Part shown: positions 10,154 through 17,811 of the stretch, piece by piece
Numbering within the stretch: the stretch's first letter is position 1
Layout: each line of letters opens with the position of its first letter
Assembly (NCBI GenBank): GCA_017450435.1
Contig: JAFSTO010000049.1
Location: 42,689-106,688 of the forward strand
Source: Paludibacteraceae bacterium
Lineage (GTDB): Bacteria > Bacteroidota > Bacteroidia > Bacteroidales > Paludibacteraceae
Direction: 5' to 3'
Length of the DNA stretch: 64,000 nucleotides
Made by a program: the position numbers and the translations under genes
The notes under the pieces: generated by a model
Seen by the model: only the letters and a program-made list of their open reading frames with translations
Databases searched by the model: none
What the model was told of the DNA's origin: nothing

Positions 10154-11266
10154 TCATTTAAACCTCTGCCAAAACGAAGTATCCTTCTCATTGTTTGCTT
10201 TCTTAGCCTGCTCAACAGAGGTCGGATAATTCTCGATAAACCACGTAAAGAAAGCCGTAACATCAATCTTATCGGCAAGCATTCGCTGACGCCGTTGCTG
10301 CCACTCTTCGCGGAGATTTGGCATAGCGAGCAGCTCTTCTATCTTTGCATAGAGCTTGTAGGGCTCACGCGACGAGATTCCATACGTTAGTCCATACACG
10401 TGTTCCAGTTCCTCCATTACACCAATCTTCTTTTTCCCAACGAAGTCGTTGAACCTCAATGACGGAATGCCTAACATTGCCGCCTCTACAGCCATTGACT
10501 GTGAGTCGCCGATATACAAAGTAGCGAACGCCATGAGATGGTGTATATCAAGCGGATTGATATGCATACGATACTGTTCGAACTGCGGTTCAAGCTCGCG
10601 CTCTGACGTGATAAGAATACGCCCATGCGGTGCAAGGATGTCAATGAGATGTTGAGCGACCTCTGTGGTGATACCTTGTACTCCAACATCGTGATGCGCT
10701 TTCAGACTGGCGAAACGGAAGATGAAATATGGTCGGTCGGGGTCTATTTGGTATTGTTCCACAATTTTTCTATCCGGAGAGAAACGTTTCGGATGCAGAT
10801 ATGCAAGTTTCTGGAATCCGGGATATTTAGTCGATTTAATATCCCATCGACCATTGTTGCAGCTATCCGGTGTTAAGACACATGAGGCAAATGGATAGAC
10901 CAATTTCGCAAAATTAGGCACCACATCGGCATCATCTTCTCCCATAGCAATCACTGATATACGATTAATTTTAGAAGCAGTAAATGATAAAGTTGAACCT
11001 ATTAATATATCAATCTTGTTTCGTCGAAGAAACTGCCACATATGATATTCCATTCCTAACACAGACCTTATAAGTCCTATTTTAGAACCGGTTCGACCCT
11101 CGCGAATTTTGAAGTATTTAAATCCAGCATTCTGGCACAAGGTCTCTAGGATGTCTTTTTTCTTAATCACAAAGAACACCTCATGACCGTGCACCTTCAA
11201 CCCCTCTGCAACATATTTTAGCATATGGAAATGTGCAGGATGTCCAAAGAACAATGCAACTCTCAT
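10154..11266 (-). CDS. DUF354 family glycosyltransferase-like protein
   Basis: A 370-aa protein of the DUF354 (COG1817) family, which shares the GT-B fold of UDP-GlcNAc 2-epimerase and MurG-like enzymes. The N-terminal motif FFGHPAHFHMLKYVAEGLK is the family signature, and GDSQSMAVEAAMLGIPSLRF near residue 275 is the nucleotide-sugar binding region. It may transfer or epimerise a sugar for surface glycan synthesis. It is the last gene of the acyl/glycan operon, 19 bp after the KAS III gene. The exact reaction is unknown for most members. Confidence 0.82.
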   Translation of the reverse strand: MRVALFFGHPAHFHMLKYVAEGLKVHGHEVFFVIKKKDILETLCQNAGFKYFKIREGRTGSKIGLIRSVLGMEYHMWQFLRRNKIDILIGSTLSFTASKINRISVIAMGEDDADVVPNFAKLVYPFASCVLTPDSCNNGRWDIKSTKYPGFQKLAYLHPKRFSPDRKIVEQYQIDPDRPYFIFRFASLKAHHDVGVQGITTEVAQHLIDILAPHGRILITSERELEPQFEQYRMHINPLDIHHLMAFATLYIGDSQSMAVEAAMLGIPSLRFNDFVGKKKIGVMEELEHVYGLTYGISSREPYKLYAKIEELLAMPNLREEWQQRRQRMLADKIDVTAFFTWFIENYPTSVEQAKKANNEKDTSFWQRFK

Positions 11267-11285
11267 TTCTCCGCAATAAATTAAA

Positions 11286-12281
11286 TTATTTAATCTTCAA
11301 CATTACTCCACCCCATGACAAACCAACACCAAAACCTGCTAAAAGTACATTGCCATGCAGTTTTCCTTCACGGCGAGCCTCTACCATCGCAATCGGAATC
11401 GTTGAGCTGACGGTATTGCCTACATGTTCCATGTATAGGTAGAATTTTTCTTTGTCTATATCCAGTAGTTTACGCAAATAGTTAATCATGTATTTGTTAG
11501 CTTGGTGGAATATCCATAAATCCACATCATCTTGAGCAACTCCACTCTTTTGCAACAACTCATTTACCATCGGTGGCACCACATCGGCAGTAAAATTGAA
11601 GACATTACCTCCGTGCATATACAGATAATCGCCACTGACAATTCCTTCATCCTCGTCCATCCGCAAGTCATTGAGCAGACCTTTGTGACGAGCACCAAGG
11701 CTCCGCACAATCAGGTTATCAGCACCACTCCCATCTGTACCAACAACCACTTCTCCGATTTCTGCAAATCCTTCTGTTGATATAAGTGATGCAGATGCTC
11801 CATCACCAAAGATTGTGCGATTACCCTTATCTTTCGGATGAATATATTTCGTATAGGTTTCAGCCGTAAGTAATAGTATATTTTTCGCAGTACCAGAAAG
11901 AATCAGCCCTTTGGCAATTGCTAATCCGTACTCATATCCGGAACAACCAAGATTAAAATCCAACGCTCCACAATGCGTACTGAGCCCTAAACGATCTTGT
12001 AACAAACAAGCAGATGATGGCAGAAAATAATCGCCACTCTGCGTGCATAGTAACACAAAATCTATGGTTTTTCTGTTTATTCCTTGTGCAAAGAGACGTT
12101 CAGCAGCTTGAAAGGCCATATCCGTGGCAGTCTCATTTGGAGCAGATATATGGCGTTCCGTGATTCCTACTTTGTTTGCTACTTTTTCAGCCGACCATTC
12201 TGGAAACTCTGCGGCTATCTGTTCATTTGTTAATACTTGCTCCGGCAAGTAATAAGCTATATCTTTAATAAATGCTTTCAT
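11286..12281 (-). CDS. 3-oxoacyl-ACP synthase III family protein (KAS III, FabH-like)
   Basis: A 331-aa thiolase-fold condensing enzyme. The Cys-His-Asn triad of FabH is complete: Cys113 in LGCSGYEYG, His259 in IFHQANK and Asn289 in HVGNT. It should condense an acyl-CoA starter with a malonyl- or acyl-thioester on ACP, or transfer an acyl group. Its place in an operon with its own ACP and SDR reductase, away from primary fatty-acid genes, argues for a dedicated role in making an acyl substituent for a surface glycan or lipid. The gene is 24 bp downstream of an acyltransferase gene. Confidence 0.9.
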   Translation of the reverse strand: MKAFIKDIAYYLPEQVLTNEQIAAEFPEWSAEKVANKVGITERHISAPNETATDMAFQAAERLFAQGINRKTIDFVLLCTQSGDYFLPSSACLLQDRLGLSTHCGALDFNLGCSGYEYGLAIAKGLILSGTAKNILLLTAETYTKYIHPKDKGNRTIFGDGASASLISTEGFAEIGEVVVGTDGSGADNLIVRSLGARHKGLLNDLRMDEDEGIVSGDYLYMHGGNVFNFTADVVPPMVNELLQKSGVAQDDVDLWIFHQANKYMINYLRKLLDIDKEKFYLYMEHVGNTVSSTIPIAMVEARREGKLHGNVLLAGFGVGLSWGGVMLKIK

Positions 12282-12305
12282 TACAAATATTCATTATAAT
12301 TTACT

Positions 12306-12866
12306 TCATATCAAAGCACTAAAATCCGCAGCTATCTTCATTGGGTTTCCTTTGGCTAAAGCACAATCAGGAATATCCTTATCCACAACCGTACCGGCAG
12401 AAACAATGGCGTTCTTACCTATCGTCACACCACGTAATATAATAGCCCCATCTGCAACCCATGCTCCTTCCTTAATCACCACTGGAGACACTCCGGATTC
12501 AACTACATTTTTAAAATGTCCATACGGGTTACTATGCGCTAAAATAGTTACATTACCCGCCAAAGACACATTATCCTCAATATATACATATTCCGGATAT
12601 GCATTGTCTATCGTGCAATGAAGTCCAATGTACACATTCTCTCCAATTGTGACCCCACGTCTTCTATTCCAACGCACCCTGAATTTATTCAACGGACATC
12701 TATATGACCATCTGCTTAAGATAATATTCCGAATCTTCCGCAATGCAAAACGCATTGGACTCATCTTTCTGCGGGAACTGGAATTTTGTATGGTCTTTCT
12801 TAGACTCGAATCATCATGGTCGAAATATGGAATCGAGATCGCTTCTCTTATTGTGTATTCCTTCAT
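12306..12866 (-). CDS. Left-handed beta-helix (hexapeptide) O-acyltransferase, paralogue A
   Basis: A 186-aa acyltransferase of the NodL/LacA/Maa-like hexapeptide family. Imperfect [LIV]-G-x4 repeats begin at GVTIGENVYIG (about 72) and run to GVTIGKNAIVSAGTVV (about 147-162), giving a trimeric beta-helix that acylates sugar hydroxyls. The catalytic histidine is probably the one in TILAHSNPYG. The N-terminal 65 residues are basic and helical, suggesting membrane association. It is clearly paralogous to the next upstream gene, sharing RRRGV-IG-NVY-G, PEY-YIEDN and the C-terminal IGKNA-VSAG block, which points to a tandem duplication followed by divergence. Confidence 0.88.
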   Translation of the reverse strand: MKEYTIREAISIPYFDHDDSSLRKTIQNSSSRRKMSPMRFALRKIRNIILSRWSYRCPLNKFRVRWNRRRGVTIGENVYIGLHCTIDNAYPEYVYIEDNVSLAGNVTILAHSNPYGHFKNVVESGVSPVVIKEGAWVADGAIILRGVTIGKNAIVSAGTVVDKDIPDCALAKGNPMKIAADFSALI

Positions 12867-12880
12867 TTCCTCTATGCATT

Positions 12881-13411
12881 TTAGTTCATTAACTCTCTAT
12901 ATTCCAGTACTTTCTTTGCAGGAACGCCTTTTACCATCGTATAGTCAGGTACAGATTTCTCCACTACGCTTCCTGCGCTTACTACCGCGTTCTTTCCTAT
13001 GGATACTCCCGGCATGATAGTACACCTGACTGCAACAATCGCTCCCTCTTTAATCAACACCGGTGCCATCTGCGCTTGGAAGATAGGAGCATATCGCTTC
13101 ATTGGGTTAAAATGCGTTAGGATCATCGTTCCGGCATTCACACTCGCATTATCCTCAATATAGATATACTCAGGATGGAGATTGTCCAAAAAACAGAACA
13201 TTCCTAAATAGACATTCTTGCCAATATGTACTCCACGTCGACGATGCATCCATTGCCGCAGTTTATTATTCGGACATGCATATGCCATCAGCATATAAAT
13301 TGTATTACGTATCTTTTGCATCTTTTGCACAAATGTCCGTTTCTGCGTTTCTTCGTAATATGGCACATTTTGTGCAGAAAGGATCTCCGGATATTGTTCA
13401 GAATTCATCAT
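12881..13411 (-). CDS. Left-handed beta-helix (hexapeptide) O-acyltransferase, paralogue B
   Basis: A 176-aa hexapeptide acyltransferase. The beta-helix starts at RRRGVHIGKNVYLG (about 57-70) and ends at GVSIGKNAVVSAGSVV (about 141-156). TMILTHFNPM carries the likely catalytic histidine. Its start codon overlaps the stop of the deacetylase gene by 4 bp (ATGA), so the two are translationally coupled. The neighbouring paralogue A has the same architecture; having two suggests two different hydroxyl positions or two acyl donors, an inference from context only. Confidence 0.88.
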   Translation of the reverse strand: MMNSEQYPEILSAQNVPYYEETQKRTFVQKMQKIRNTIYMLMAYACPNNKLRQWMHRRRGVHIGKNVYLGMFCFLDNLHPEYIYIEDNASVNAGTMILTHFNPMKRYAPIFQAQMAPVLIKEGAIVAVRCTIMPGVSIGKNAVVSAGSVVEKSVPDYTMVKGVPAKKVLEYRELMN

Positions 13412-14313
13412 GATTGAATAATTTTATTATCTTTAATCATACAAAATTCTCCTCCTCGTTCGCTCCAAAATTTCAGTTCCTTCTCCAACAAAGTTAAGGC
13501 TCTATGATCCAAATTTCGTAATTTAACCTTTGCTCTCAACACATCTGACAACAAATATCCTAATTTAGACTGTGCTCTATGTTGCGGAGTATACTCTTCT
13601 TCTATTTCCTGCACCGCTTCACTAGGATGATAAAGGAAAGTTATAGGGGTATCTTTTTGTTGGCTCTCCCAGTATAATAATCTCCTTGTCATAGGTAATA
13701 AGGAGTACGGCGCAATACGCATAACAGTACCAATATACGGGACACCATATGACGACACCGGTACTTCTACAATTCCTGATTTACCTTTTCGGGCCAGATT
13801 ATCAATGGCCGTTTCGTAAATAGCTCGCGGTGCTTTCAGCCATTGCTTTTTATTAGCACCCAATGACATAAAAGCATCCATACGTTGCGGTGCCACACTG
13901 CTGTCAAACTTAAATCCGGCCTCACGCAATGCCATCGGAGTATCACTATTAACTCGTAGGGCAGGAGCACGGAACGAAACCACTTCCTGACCTCCTATCT
14001 GTTCTAACAAATCCTTCGAATGACGTAATTCGGCAATCTGTTCCTCTAATGTCATCATATCGAATGCGCTACGATAATCATGCTGATAGCCATGCGAACC
14101 CACTTCTTGACCATGAGCCACAATCTGTTTGACGATATTAGGCTTCAATTCTGCTAGTTGCCCCAACACAAAGAAAGTAGATCTTACCTCGTATTTATCA
14201 TACAGTTCCAACAAACGAGGCAGGCCATCCTCGTCAACCTGCTTCGCAATTCGTTTCCATACTGCGCCACTTACGCTGGTATGCTCTACATCGTTGGAAA
14301 AAAATACTTTCAT
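13408..14313 (-). CDS. Polysaccharide deacetylase family protein (NodB homology)
   Basis: A 301-aa CE4-like protein. The metal-binding elements can be followed: FFSNDVEHTS (first Asp motif, in the DVE form rather than TFDDG), STFFVLGQLAE, EVGSHGYQHD (the HxxxH motif, about 73-82) and SFRAPALRVN. This pattern is closest to the deacetylases linked with exopolysaccharide systems (the DUF3473-type DVE subgroup). It probably removes N-acetyl groups from a sugar, which could create a free amine for acylation. It is 3 bp downstream of the SDR gene and overlaps the next gene by 4 bp. No signal peptide is seen, so it may act in the cytoplasm on a lipid-linked intermediate. Confidence 0.85.
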   Translation of the reverse strand: MKVFFSNDVEHTSVSGAVWKRIAKQVDEDGLPRLLELYDKYEVRSTFFVLGQLAELKPNIVKQIVAHGQEVGSHGYQHDYRSAFDMMTLEEQIAELRHSKDLLEQIGGQEVVSFRAPALRVNSDTPMALREAGFKFDSSVAPQRMDAFMSLGANKKQWLKAPRAIYETAIDNLARKGKSGIVEVPVSSYGVPYIGTVMRIAPYSLLPMTRRLLYWESQQKDTPITFLYHPSEAVQEIEEEYTPQHRAQSKLGYLLSDVLRAKVKLRNLDHRALTLLEKELKFWSERGGEFCMIKDNKIIQS

Positions 14314-14316
14314 CTA

Positions 14317-15036
14317 TTACAATGTTTGTGCTCCTCCCGTTAATTCAAAATTACTACCGGTCACCCATGCAGCCTCATCCGAAAGTAGATACACCACCAT
14401 CGGTGCTATATCTTCCGGTTGACCATATCGTTTCATCGGGTAAGCTTTTTCTGCTTCATGCAATTGATCTTCCGAAGCACCAACCAATGCCAGATCCGTC
14501 CATACCATTGTAGGACTGATGCAGTTCACGCGAATCTTCCTTGATGCCAGTTCCAGAGCCAGACACTTAGCATACGCAATCATCGCAGCCTTGGATGCAC
14601 TGTAGATTCCGTTCCCAACACTCGGCATGGTAGCAGCAGCGGAAGCAATAAAGACGATAGATGCTTCTTTGGCGATTTTCTTCTCTCGCAGCAACTCTGC
14701 CTGTAGCAACACCGGAGCTTCGAAATTTACGTTCATCACATGACGCACATCTTCAAGCTCCAGCATCTTGCCTAACACACGGCTGCCGATACCGGCACAA
14801 TGCACAACCCCGTCTAATGGAGGTAATGCATCCACTAACGATTGCCGCTGCGCATTATCCGTTAAATCAGCTGGAATAATGATGTGCTCATCCCTCTCCA
14901 TCAAAGCACGGGTATCTTCGAGACGCTCAATGTTGCGACCTGTCAGAACAACTTGTAGTCCTTTTTTTGCACAAGCAATAGCTATAGCGCGCCCAATGCC
15001 CGATGATGCACCTGTTACTAAGATTGTCTTAGCCAT
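14317..15036 (-). CDS. SDR family oxidoreductase (FabG-like 3-oxoacyl-ACP reductase)
   Basis: A 239-aa classical short-chain dehydrogenase. It shows the NADP(H) motif TGASSGIGRAI (8-18), the NVN-type motif MNVNFEAP, Ser132, Tyr145 and Lys149 of the catalytic tetrad (YSASK), and the substrate loop that follows. Its start codon shares one base with the stop of the ACP gene (TAATG), so the two are tightly coupled. Next to an ACP and a KAS III, reduction of a 3-oxoacyl-ACP to a 3-hydroxyacyl-ACP is the simplest reading, giving a 3-hydroxyacyl group for the acyltransferases. Confidence 0.9.
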   Translation of the reverse strand: MAKTILVTGASSGIGRAIAIACAKKGLQVVLTGRNIERLEDTRALMERDEHIIIPADLTDNAQRQSLVDALPPLDGVVHCAGIGSRVLGKMLELEDVRHVMNVNFEAPVLLQAELLREKKIAKEASIVFIASAAATMPSVGNGIYSASKAAMIAYAKCLALELASRKIRVNCISPTMVWTDLALVGASEDQLHEAEKAYPMKRYGQPEDIAPMVVYLLSDEAAWVTGSNFELTGGAQTL

Positions 15037-15260
15037 TATAACTTACTTTGTACCAAATCATAAACGTCTTTGATTGTCACAGCAGCTTTGAGTTCCGCCG
15101 GAGCAACTTTGACACCATATTTTTTAGCAATCATGTTGAGAATGGCCAGTCCGGTCAGACTACTCCACTCCTCTAATTCATGAAACTCGCACTCGGGGGT
15201 GAACTCATCTAAATCCGTTTCATCCCACTGTGCAGCAAAATTTTTAATAAACTCTTCCAT
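15036..15260 (-). CDS. Acyl carrier protein (dedicated, non-canonical)
   Basis: A 74-aa acidic four-helix carrier. I chose the ATG at 15260 because residues from a farther upstream start (15332) are lysine-rich and would overlap the preceding remnant. The phosphopantetheine site is at EEWSSLTGL: Ser34 takes the role of the DSL serine, but the usual Asp before it is replaced by Ser33, so this is a specialised ACP rather than AcpP. It would carry the acyl chain built by the neighbouring KAS III and SDR and hand it to the hexapeptide acyltransferases. Confidence 0.88.
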   Translation of the reverse strand: MEEFIKNFAAQWDETDLDEFTPECEFHELEEWSSLTGLAILNMIAKKYGVKVAPAELKAAVTIKDVYDLVQSKL

Positions 15261-15300
15261 AACTATTAAATTAATTTTTATCTTCTTCTTTTCAATATCT

Positions 15301-15495
15301 TTACGCCCCACGTTCCGAGCTTGTAGAGACATAGTTTTGCGTAATCATCAAATCATCAGAAATATACACATTCTTCACCACGTCATATCTCATGGCACGT
15401 AAACTTCTTGCACGTACCTTGGAGAACGGAAAGTGCACACCAATCTTATAAATGAGTTTATTTCGGATTCTGGTATAAATTTTACGTATCATCAC
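15301..15495 (-). pseudogene. Truncated hexapeptide acyltransferase (N-terminal remnant)
   Basis: A 64-aa frame whose sequence is the lead-in of a third beta-helix acyltransferase: a basic amphipathic N-terminus (MIRKIYTRIRNKLIYK) followed by VVKNVYISDDLMIT, the first hexapeptide turn. It stops at SSERGA, just where the repeats of a complete enzyme would continue. No continuation was found in the other two frames, so the rest has been deleted rather than frameshifted. It is the first frame after the promoter at 15.6 kb, so it would be transcribed and could still be translated as a short leader before the ACP gene. Confidence 0.65.
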
Positions 15496-15586
15496 TAAAC
15501 TAAATTTTAATATTGCTTCAAGGTTTAGTCACTCATTTCCTTAACAATTTATAGTTTTGCAACAGCTGTTAATTCAATAGCGGTTG

Positions 15587-15617
15587 CAAAATTAGAATAG
15601 TAATTTGGATTATACAA
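15587..15617 (-). promoter_or_regulatory. Bacteroidales-type promoter of the acyl/glycan operon
   Basis: On the minus strand there is TTG (15617-15615), a 20-nt spacer, then TAATTTTG (15594-15587). This matches the Bacteroidota sigma-70 pattern seen repeatedly in this window. It lies 92 bp before the truncated acyltransferase and should drive the whole minus-strand cluster down to 10154. Confidence 0.75.
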
Positions 15618-15664
15618 GTTTTTCTGCTATTTTTTTCACATTGTTTCTCCCCGTTATCAATTAC

Positions 15665-15812
15665 CGTCTGACACCCCACGTACCTTGTTCCTTTGTACTT
15701 AAAACCTTCGTACATCGTACATTTGCCCTTCGTACTTTTGAGAGACGGTAAGCACCGCGCCTTTTAACCGCCCCAATTACCGTCTCTACCCTTGGGCGAA
15801 ACAAGGTCAGTA
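15665..15812. repeat. Dispersed palindromic repeat, copy 3
   Basis: This fills most of the 334-bp gap 15496-15829; the rest of the gap holds the promoter at 15587-15617 and AT-rich spacer. AGAGACGGTA (15741-15750) pairs with TACCGTCTCT (15778-15787), and the right flank CCTTGGGCGAAACAAGG follows. The left part has CGTCTGACACCCCAC (also at 4597) and the near-palindrome CGTACATCGTACAT. Related blocks occur at 4.6, 10.1, 45.8 and 51.9 kb. It sits between a gene end and the promoter of the next operon on the same strand, so it could also act as a terminator. Confidence 0.7.
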
Positions 15813-15829
15813 CTTGTTCACTTGGTACA

Positions 15830-16792
15830 TTACAGCAACCTTAACCCTAATGAGCCGAGCGAATAAAGGAGGCGGTTATTCACACGCAGGAATCGGCCAA
15901 ATTCCTTCAGTTCGCCCCCGAACTGCAACTTGAAATCACGTACGCCGTAATGTTTGCCGGGTTCGCCGGCGCCCATAAGGTCGAAGAGCGGAAGATTATG
16001 TCGGTTAGCATAATCCATAGCAGCCCACGTGACAATAGGCGGACCGACAACGTACCATTCATAGAGCGTTTTACCTGTCAAAAAAGGGCATAACATTCCG
16101 CCGATAATCGTCCCCCCATGTCGTGCCAACAGCAGAACTCCTTTTTTATCGGCTACAAAGGTAGTAAAAAAAATCAAGTCAAACAACGGTTTATGAATTT
16201 TTTCTTTGTACAACCTGCACAACAGCTGATAAAACTCAACAACCTCTGTCTCCGAAGTAGCTTCTACTATTTCCACTCCCTCGTCTATTGCTCGGCGTAT
16301 CCGCCTCATCTTACTATCATTGACACGGCTCTCCATCATGCTTCGGTCTGAGCATGTGATATGCATATCAAAATGTGGCTTATATGCAAATCCGCATTGC
16401 TCGAAGACTGTGCGCCAGCGGCTATAATCGCAGAAATTGCGCGTCTCGGTATAAATAGCTTTCCTCAACGTAAACGAAACTACAGCTCCAAGCATTGCCT
16501 TCAACTCGTCATCAGTTATATCCTCTGCCAACAACGGCCCCCCAACGATGATTGCCCGTCGCGTAAAATACTGCTTCAAGAAGTTCCTCTCCTGTGTGAC
16601 GTAACCGACCACAACTCCTTTTAAGTTCTCACCACGAGAGACTGCAAAGGCAAATGGCGTCATCTGTGAAGGAACAGACGCATAAAAGTCATACGCCTCC
16701 GGCGTCTGAAACCACGAAGCAACCGAGGAAGAGTCAACAAGTTGTTGCCACTGTTCGTTGTCAATATCCCTGTATGTTGTATAAACGTTCAT
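15830..16792 (-). CDS. FemAB-like GNAT-fold acyl/aminoacyltransferase
   Basis: A 320-aa protein with two GNAT-like halves, as in FemA/FemB/FemX and the Acetyltransf_6 family. Recognisable parts are an N-terminal half with SWFQTPEAYDFY, a central basic helix (SKMRRIRRAIDEGVEI), and a C-terminal half with GGTIIGGMLCPF and YGVRDFKLQFGGEL. In Gram-negative bacteria such proteins sit in polysaccharide loci and probably attach an aminoacyl or acyl group to a lipid-linked sugar. I use the ATG at 16792 because the upstream MVTG adds nothing conserved. It follows the GT4 gene by 34 bp in the same operon. Confidence 0.8.
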   Translation of the reverse strand: MNVYTTYRDIDNEQWQQLVDSSSVASWFQTPEAYDFYASVPSQMTPFAFAVSRGENLKGVVVGYVTQERNFLKQYFTRRAIIVGGPLLAEDITDDELKAMLGAVVSFTLRKAIYTETRNFCDYSRWRTVFEQCGFAYKPHFDMHITCSDRSMMESRVNDSKMRRIRRAIDEGVEIVEATSETEVVEFYQLLCRLYKEKIHKPLFDLIFFTTFVADKKGVLLLARHGGTIIGGMLCPFLTGKTLYEWYVVGPPIVTWAAMDYANRHNLPLFDLMGAGEPGKHYGVRDFKLQFGGELKEFGRFLRVNNRLLYSLGSLGLRLL

Positions 16793-16826
16793 TCCCGTCA
16801 CCACCGGCGTATTCTCTTCTCAGTTA

Positions 16827-17777
16827 TCACTTTACAATCTTGTTATATATTTCCCGAACGCAGTGTGCCACATGCTTGTTATCCAGACCTCCTGATATGA
16901 TTCTGCTTCTACCGTCGGTCTTTCCGTTAAACGCCAATGCCTGACCAAGTAGTAGAGCCAAATCCTGCGGTTGGCGCGAGTGGGCAACAAAACAACCTTT
17001 TATTCCCTCTGTCCTTTCCTTCACATCTCCCACATCCACACTCACTACCGGGCATCCGCACGCCATAGCTTCCTTTACCACCTGTGGCGAGCCTTCAGTC
17101 TTGGATGTGAGTAGCAAAGCGTCTGCAGCGCACATAAGCAGCGTTACCTCATCGCGATTGTAGCCCTTGAGTTCAATGAGATGCACATTAGTGTTTTCTG
17201 ATAACGCATAAGCATCGTTGTGGGTTAGTTCAGCTACGGCAACCTTGGCTAACGGCGCGTTCTTGACCTGATTATCAAAGGCACCCGCAAAAAGGATGTA
17301 CTTCGCATCGGGCGACAGACACATCTGCTCACGAGCTTGTTGTTTGTCTGTCAGTTGTAAATCATTCAAATCCACTCCACACGGCAACAAGGAAAAACAA
17401 CGATGCGGATGTGCTATTTTCATCGTTGCTGCAGACACGAAGATATTCCATTGAGAAAGCATCATCGATAGTTTAGAAAACGTCCTTGGTATCTTGTTGT
17501 TGATATCCGACCCATGATATGTTGTCACCACCGGTGTCCTTCTTTGCAGGTTAGCCAACAATCCGCTCAAACCGTAGTGAGCATGAATAACATCAGGCTT
17601 ATACTCGGCTATTTTTCGCATCAGAGCAGGGAAGGCGGAAATATATCCGGAAATGCCCTTTCCTGTTACCCCGAACCAGTCTATCTCACAGCCTTCTCTC
17701 TGCAAAGCCGCCGCCTGCTCCTGTATGAACGGAGCGAAACGTTTTTTGTTATATGACGCTACGATAAGTACTCGCAT
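16827..17777 (-). CDS. Glycosyltransferase family 4
   Basis: A 316-aa GT-B fold retaining glycosyltransferase. The start at 17777 gives MRVLIVASYN; ATG at 17783 is equally possible, while a farther upstream start would overlap the preceding gene. Motifs include DVIHAHYGLSG (N-domain), VTTYHGSDIN, and in the C-domain the EX7E-type donor site TEGSPQVVKEAMACGCPVVS. It transfers a hexose from a nucleotide donor to a lipid-linked glycan on the cytoplasmic side of the membrane. It is in an operon with the GT-C-like gene (34 bp upstream) and the FemAB-like gene. Confidence 0.92.
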   Translation of the reverse strand: MRVLIVASYNKKRFAPFIQEQAAALQREGCEIDWFGVTGKGISGYISAFPALMRKIAEYKPDVIHAHYGLSGLLANLQRRTPVVTTYHGSDINNKIPRTFSKLSMMLSQWNIFVSAATMKIAHPHRCFSLLPCGVDLNDLQLTDKQQAREQMCLSPDAKYILFAGAFDNQVKNAPLAKVAVAELTHNDAYALSENTNVHLIELKGYNRDEVTLLMCAADALLLTSKTEGSPQVVKEAMACGCPVVSVDVGDVKERTEGIKGCFVAHSRQPQDLALLLGQALAFNGKTDGRSRIISGGLDNKHVAHCVREIYNKIVK

Positions 17778-17811
17778 AATCATGAATAAAGCAGCTAAAG
17801 GCAGAGTATTT

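Noticed and set aside
10016-10390. A 124-aa plus-strand frame after the DUF2520 gene
   Set aside because: It runs through the palindromic repeat and then opposite the DUF354 gene; no start signal or family resemblance.
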